NCBI GenBank assembly: GCA_022829145.1
Contig: CM040763.1
Location: 1,337,342 to 1,401,341, forward strand
Length of the DNA: 64,000 nucleotides
Source: Albula goreensis
Lineage: Eukaryota; Chordata; Actinopteri; Albuliformes; Albulidae
Direction: 5' to 3'
The position numbers and the translations under genes were made by a program. The notes below the pieces were generated by a model. It was not told the DNA's origin. It saw nothing but the letters and a program-made list of their open reading frames with translations, and ran no database searches. Positions 58,881 to 64,000 of this stretch are shown here, piece after piece (position 1 is the first letter of the stretch; each line of letters starts with the position of its first letter).

Positions 58881-60721
58881 GGTGGGGGGGTACCTTTGGT
58901 TCATGTTCTCCTCTCTCAAGAGTGTTACAAAACCATGAACATTTTTATAAACCCTTGCACCACAAAACCGTTGCATTGTTAGATATTTAAAAAATCTATA
59001 TTTTAAGAAGACAACATGTCCAGCAAAGCCCGGATGCATGGCTGCTCTGGGCTTTCTTCATGTCTGTTTTCCTGACGGTTTGAATGGGCTGCCAGCACAG
59101 CCAAGAAATACATTTATAAATACAAAATATATTTATATAAAAGAAACATAACTGCAGTGTGGTATGATAACGCAACAGAAATGGTTTTGGCATTGCACGT
59201 GAAGACTAAAACAATAAATTCATGAGCACTCATATACACATCATAATGTCTCATGTTTAATGCTGAGCTGTATGCCCACTGCCTATTACACACACGGACT
59301 GTTGACACTGGGGTGTCGGGTCGGGTTGGGGGTGCCTAAAACCTCATATTAGGAGTTGATTACACTTTGCCTCTCTGAGATCCACATGCCAAGGCATTGC
59401 ACATTTGTGTTTGTAGAGGAGAACGCAGAAAACATTTAGGGCAGACATTTAGGTACCAGTTCCCCTTCTGTGTGATTGGGCTTAATTTGTACCATGAGGT
59501 AGAGCGATGACACGAGAGAGGCTGGGGCTTGGCGAATCGGTTCCAGCGACGGAAAATGAATTGGGGATTAAGAGTCGCATGCATCAGGAACAAAAAATAA
59601 AAACATAAAAATTGTTTTATGGATGGAAATGTGAGCCTGAGAGGGATGAACAAACTGCATGCGACACAAAAACAAGTAACATCTGGACCAAAAGGGCAAA
59701 CAGGGAGACTTTCAAAGCATTTCTGTCAAAGACAGGCAATTTGTCTCTTTCATGACATGAAGGTACATCTGAGAGCTGACAAAAAAAGCTCTTTAAAGAT
59801 TTATGTGGAGATTCATGACAGTCTTGTTTTGTAACTATTTCATAAATTCCTTTGCGAGCCTGCACAATGAACCAAAGTAAATAAAGGTCACCTAGTGGTA
59901 AATGGAAGGTACTACTGGTACACTGGGGGGAGCTGTTTTCTGATTTTAGCCATTACTGTTATTACCTACAGGTAAACTTTGAAAGGGCTAGACAGCCACG
60001 CAAATCCTCCACACATTCCCTGGAAATGAATCTTTTAATCTGACTCTAGCATAAGATCTGACTGAGGCGCCAGGCATATTTTTTTAAGTGTGAAGAGAAC
60101 AAAAAGCACATTTACGACCAACTTCTACATCCGGTTTTGCAACGATACAAACTTTTCAAATTAAATGGTGCTCTGAAGACTGGAACGCAAAGGAAAAAGC
60201 ACGTCATTAAAAGTCCTTTCATTTAGCGCCACAATAAACACACATACAGACAGATTTTTACATTTCTTCCTCTCTTCTCTGTAATTTATTGCCATGCAGA
60301 CAAGAAAACAGCATTTCTGTTCTCCCCCTTTTTCTGCAAATGACATGAAAAAACAAAGCGATAAAAAAACAGGGGAGAGACACTAACTTTACATGATCGG
60401 TGATTATCGGCCTGACATAGAAGAACAAACATTAGGAGCAACACAGACCATAACCCAAGGACTGCTGACCTCCAAAACTAGGAAACATTTTCATTTTTAT
60501 TTCGATAAGTTATGAGTTTTGTCTCAAAGTAAAGATGCCATGGGGAGGAACTATTCCTGAAGCTCTGTGTCTTTATTTCTAAACTTCTCAGGGCAGTGTG
60601 CGGCTCGTATTTTATTCACTTTATTCATCTTTACAGCACTGTAGACAAAAGGAAGTTCACCCCCAATGTCATTTACAGACAATAACAATCACAGAACAAA
60701 CAACACCGCCACAGTCACAAC
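58881..60721. other. 3' flank, no gene recognised
   Basis: Unique AT-rich DNA with short open frames only. Confidence 0.45.
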
Positions 60722-60789
60722 AGCACATACGCAATAAAAGAAGCTGATTCATGCAGTACGACTGAATAAGAAAAACTCACACACACACA

Positions 60790-60861
<72 letters not shown>

Positions 60862-60940
60862 TATAATATACTATATATATGTATAGCACATACGCAATAT
60901 AAGAAGCTGATTCATGCAGTACGATTGAATAAGAAATACT
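60722..60940. repeat. direct 56-bp duplication flanking a long (AC)n run
   Basis: AGCACATACGCAATAAAAGA, AGCTGATTCATGCAGTACGA, CTGAATAAGA at 60722-60777 recurs with few changes at 60885-60940. Between them lies an almost pure (AC)n at 60778-60858 plus a short AT-rich spacer. Confidence 0.9.
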
Positions 60941-61339
60941 ATAATAAAAAAAAATGATAAAGTGAAAACTAAATACAATCCAAAATAATGAGAGAAAAAA
61001 TGACAGGCAACACTCAACTCTTTGTTAAATGTTTACAATGAAGAATAAAGATATAAAAATGATTTTAAAGATAAAGATAATGATAGTATAAATGGACGAA
61101 TGAGAGACTGAGGGGTTGGAGTGAATTCCACTGTCCTCCTCTGCATTCCATCTCTCCGGTTCCTCCCTGGGAGCCCGCGGGCGACGGGCCCGTGGCCCAG
61201 CTTTGACCCCACCGCTTAAATCAGGATTCCTAAGAGGAAATGTTGAAAATGGGGCGCCTGAGAAAGTAGGTACCATCTGACAGACAGAGAGACGGAGGTA
61301 AGATGGAGCCCCCCCACATGGTGTGTGCCCTGAGCAGAG
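60941..61339. other. 3' flank, unique, GC-rich centre
   Basis: A GC-rich patch at 61140-61215. No gene; the long minus-strand frame starting in the GT repeat enters here by chance. Confidence 0.4.
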
Positions 61340-61694
61340 TGTGTGTGTGTGTGTGTGCGTGTGTGTGCGCGTGTGCATGTGTCTGTATGCGCGTGCATGT
61401 TTGTGTGTGCACACGTGTGTGTGTGTGCGTGTGCGTGTGTGTACGCGCGTGCATGTTTGTGTGTGTATATATGTATATGTGTGTGTGTGTGCGTGTGTGC
61501 GCGTGTGCATGTGTGTGTATGCGCGTGCATGTTTGTGTGTGCATATGTATATGTATGTGTGTGTGTGCGTGTGTGTGCGCGTGTGCATGTGTGTGTACGT
61601 GCGTGCATGTTTGTGTGTGTGTATATGCATATGTGTGTGTGTGTGTGTGTGAGTGTGTATATGTATATATGTGTGTGTGTGTGTGTGTGTGTGA
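61340..61694. repeat. complex GT repeat with higher-order pattern
   Basis: GTGTGTGCGCGTGTGCATGT-type sequence in which GCATGTTTGTGTGTG recurs at about 61395, 61451, 61527 and 61604, so blocks of about 56-77 bp are reiterated within the dinucleotide run. Histidine/threonine and cysteine/valine-rich frames on either strand are artefacts. Confidence 0.9.
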
Positions 61695-61844
61695 GTGTGT
61701 GAGTCTGCAGCACAGGCTGTCATGCTATGTGATTTACATCCTCTTCACCACCCAGTGATGTTTTCTTTATTTCTGCCCTCATATCGGAGTGAAATGTCTG
61801 TCTTTGGGCAGCGGGGGATGGGGGAGATGAGGCCCTTCATTTAA

Positions 61845-62021
61845 CAATCAGCGAAAAAAAAAAAAAACTACGAGAAAAAAGGAGAGAAGAAGGACAAGGA
61901 GAGAGATGAAGAAAGGAGAGATAGAAAGAGAGATAGTGTGAGAGAGGGAGAGGGAAATACAGGGATCATTTCACTTAAAGTCAGAAGAAAAAAGGGAGAG
62001 AGAGAAAGAGAGAGAGAGAGG
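61845..62021. repeat. purine-rich (GA/AG) tract
   Basis: Almost all-purine top strand with an A-run at 61856-61867 and GAGAGAGAAAGAGAGAGAGA at the end. Interrupted at about 61950-61985 by mixed sequence. Confidence 0.85.
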
Positions 62022-64000
62022 TCTTATGTAAGTTTGGCAGCCATCCAAATAAACCATTAAATATCACTCTGTGTCTGCCCACTGCCCCAAACCCACTTCC
62101 TTGTTCTGGTGCCAGTATCTCAGTGTTTTTTAGGATCTCTTTCACTGTCCCCCTTGTTTGACTGCCAGTCCTTACTGGATGCATAATGGCCAGGCGACAT
62201 TTTACCTCAGCACAAGAGCTTTGGCCTTACTGAAATGAAAGTCAATGCAATTTACTGAAATAAAATACATTATCAAGATTTTGAAACACTTCGAAATATA
62301 TATGAAAATACAAACATCATCATTACAGCCACAGATATTGCCACATATGCTTTTTTTAAATGTATTGCGGTGAAATATATTTTTCCAGTGGTTCTGATGT
62401 AGTTGTTTTGGGCTGAGGTGAGTTGTTTGAATTGCTCATTACGCATTGAGAAAATGCAAAGCCAGCATAGTCTGAGGACCTGTGCATGTAATTCTGTAGA
62501 AGGTGTGCGTATTCACTTACTTTATGCATTTCAGTATATTCCATATCTGAGAAACTCATCTCAGGGCCACAGTCTGAGGGGACCAATCACACGGCTTTAA
62601 GAAAACAACAGCAAACAGAACTCACATTACTCACCGACCGACGGCAGCGTTACTCAGGCTTCTCTTTCAGGTCTGTTTGACTCATCCTCACATTTTTCTG
62701 CCCTATATCACATCCTTTGGTTTGAGAGAGGAGCTGCATAGTGTTCCACGTCTGAAAACTGACAATACACAGTATTTTCGCCATAAAAGTCCATTTACTG
62801 ACTTCCTCCTAAAGCCATTTCCCACAGACTGTGAAGTACATTTTTTCATACATTTCAGAAGTGTCACAGACAGTTCATTAAGTCACAGTGAAAATGGACG
62901 GGTGTTTGAGGACAGGGGAAGGTCATGTGCAGGGGAAAAGCAGACTTACTGTAACCCCACTTCTTCTGCTCATAGATCCAGGTAAAGACACACTGCACAC
63001 ACAGAGCCCTCAGCACCACAAACACTCAGTCTCTTTTGATTAAATATCAGTTGATTTCTCCAAAGAGGAAGATGAAACTTGCATGAACATCTCTGCAGCT
63101 AGTTCTAACAAGACAGGTTCTCCCCTATCCCACCCTTTGCAAAACGACCCACGGCATGGAATGAGCTACAGAGGATTAGGGCTGAGAATGACCCCATATT
63201 CCTCCTAAACTCTCCATCTGAGGACCAAAGCGGAGCCCTACTCTCAACAATGCTCTTAAGTCTCAAACAGGCCACGTGCGTTTCCATGGTTATCGCAGTA
63301 ATGTCACTGGCCTGTTTGCTCCAGAAATCTGCATAAAGGAGCAATCCTGAACCTCTGTGGCCCTGACTCATGCTTAAAAATCTGTGTTAACAGAAAATAA
63401 AACTTCATTTATGTTCACAACATTTTCCCTGCTTACTGGAAAAACACGCAACTCCCATTTAAAAAAAAATATCCAAATGGCCACCATTCAAAGATTCAGT
63501 TGATTCACTTGGAGTCATAGGACCAAACATGTGTAAAACTGAAAGATATAAGTGCCTCATGTGTTCAGAAAAGACAGAAGCACTTTAAACATCCAGGATT
63601 TAAAGATAATTGTAATTCACGTGGCTTTTTCTCAGTAGGACAGTAACACCTTTTAACACATATTCAGCATATATCTGTTATTTTCTTTGAACTGAACGAG
63701 GTTCCACTGAGGGCAAATCCATAGTGTCTAAGTGATGTGCTCCGATCCTCAGGTCTCCTGGATACCCGAGCCAAGGAGTGCCTGGTAATCTCTTAAGACC
63801 CACACAGGCGTCTCCTTCAGAGAGGGTGAACATGTTACTGAATCCCTGAAACACGCTGCCGATTGGCCCGCTTTCACTGGGCTTTTAAAAGCCGTGGCAT
63901 TTAGTGGTTACACATTAAAATAGTTCTGTTCTGGCCAAGGGCCATGCGGTACCTGGTACAAGGTATTCAGGTCTCTAAAGATCGGGGGCCCCAGATTCAA
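62022..64000. other. 3' flank to window end, no gene recognised
   Basis: Unique AT-rich DNA. Short ORFs (up to 102 codons, 62677-62985) lack any recognisable domain. Confidence 0.45.

Noticed and set aside
61025-61758. 232-, 165- and 151-codon frames rich in His/Thr or Cys/Val
   Set aside because: Products of the GT dinucleotide repeat.
1-64000. let-7 microRNA cluster, which I recall lying near WNT7B in mammals
   Set aside because: By eye I found no TGAGGTAGTAGGTTGT-like seed region on either strand in this window.
41001-64000. A neighbouring protein gene downstream (ATXN10 is convergent with WNT7B in human, from memory)
   Set aside because: No exon-like conserved protein segment with splice sites was recognised on either strand.

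Overview
The window is vertebrate, almost certainly teleost fish, genomic DNA. It carries one complete protein-coding gene, wnt7b, on the + strand. The evidence is a four-exon reading frame of 349 codons with the full Wnt cysteine pattern, canonical GT/AG splice sites and family-typical intron phases. The flanks and introns are large, AT-rich and filled with minisatellites, dinucleotide runs and tRNA-derived SINE fragments of a style common in fish. Species, and which whole-genome-duplication copy (wnt7ba or wnt7bb) this is, cannot be fixed from the sequence alone.

Layout. 1-10.4 kb is the 5' flank, with six tandem arrays (28, 50, 34, 60, about 30 and about 118 bp units) and one SINE. 10.4-11.05 kb holds the proximal upstream region and first coding exon 1a (10979-11049). 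Intron 1 runs to 21.74 kb and contains a CpG-rich block followed by a second possible first exon, 1b (13361-13443). Exon 1b joins exon 2 in the correct phase and would give a 353-residue product with a different signal peptide. Intron 1 also holds a 1.2-kb array of 28/30-bp units and a 32/24-bp array. Exon 2 is 21740-21966. Intron 2 (to 33.90 kb) holds a 51-bp array and an inverted copy of it 3 kb away, a 47-bp array derived from a SINE head, and two unrelated arrays that both repeat an ETS-type ACAGGAAGT motif and lie just before exon 3. Exon 3 is 33903-34174. Intron 3 ends in a SINE tail 65 bp before exon 4 (38418-38897, stop codon included). A probable 3' UTR of about 2.1 kb ends near a polyadenylation signal at 40977.

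From 41 kb to the end there is no recognisable protein gene. This 23 kb holds a CpG-enriched block (44.7-46.0 kb), a probable decayed LINE 3' fragment, one SINE, long CA/GT repeats and a purine-rich tract.

Functionally the window is a single-gene regulatory landscape. Two alternative promoters would feed one secreted Wnt ligand, and each candidate start codon sits directly after, or overlaps, a tiny upstream ORF. I found no bacterial, viral or CRISPR-like system. The most interesting observations are the conserved-looking alternative first exon, the paired upstream ORFs and the ETS-motif arrays of intron 2.
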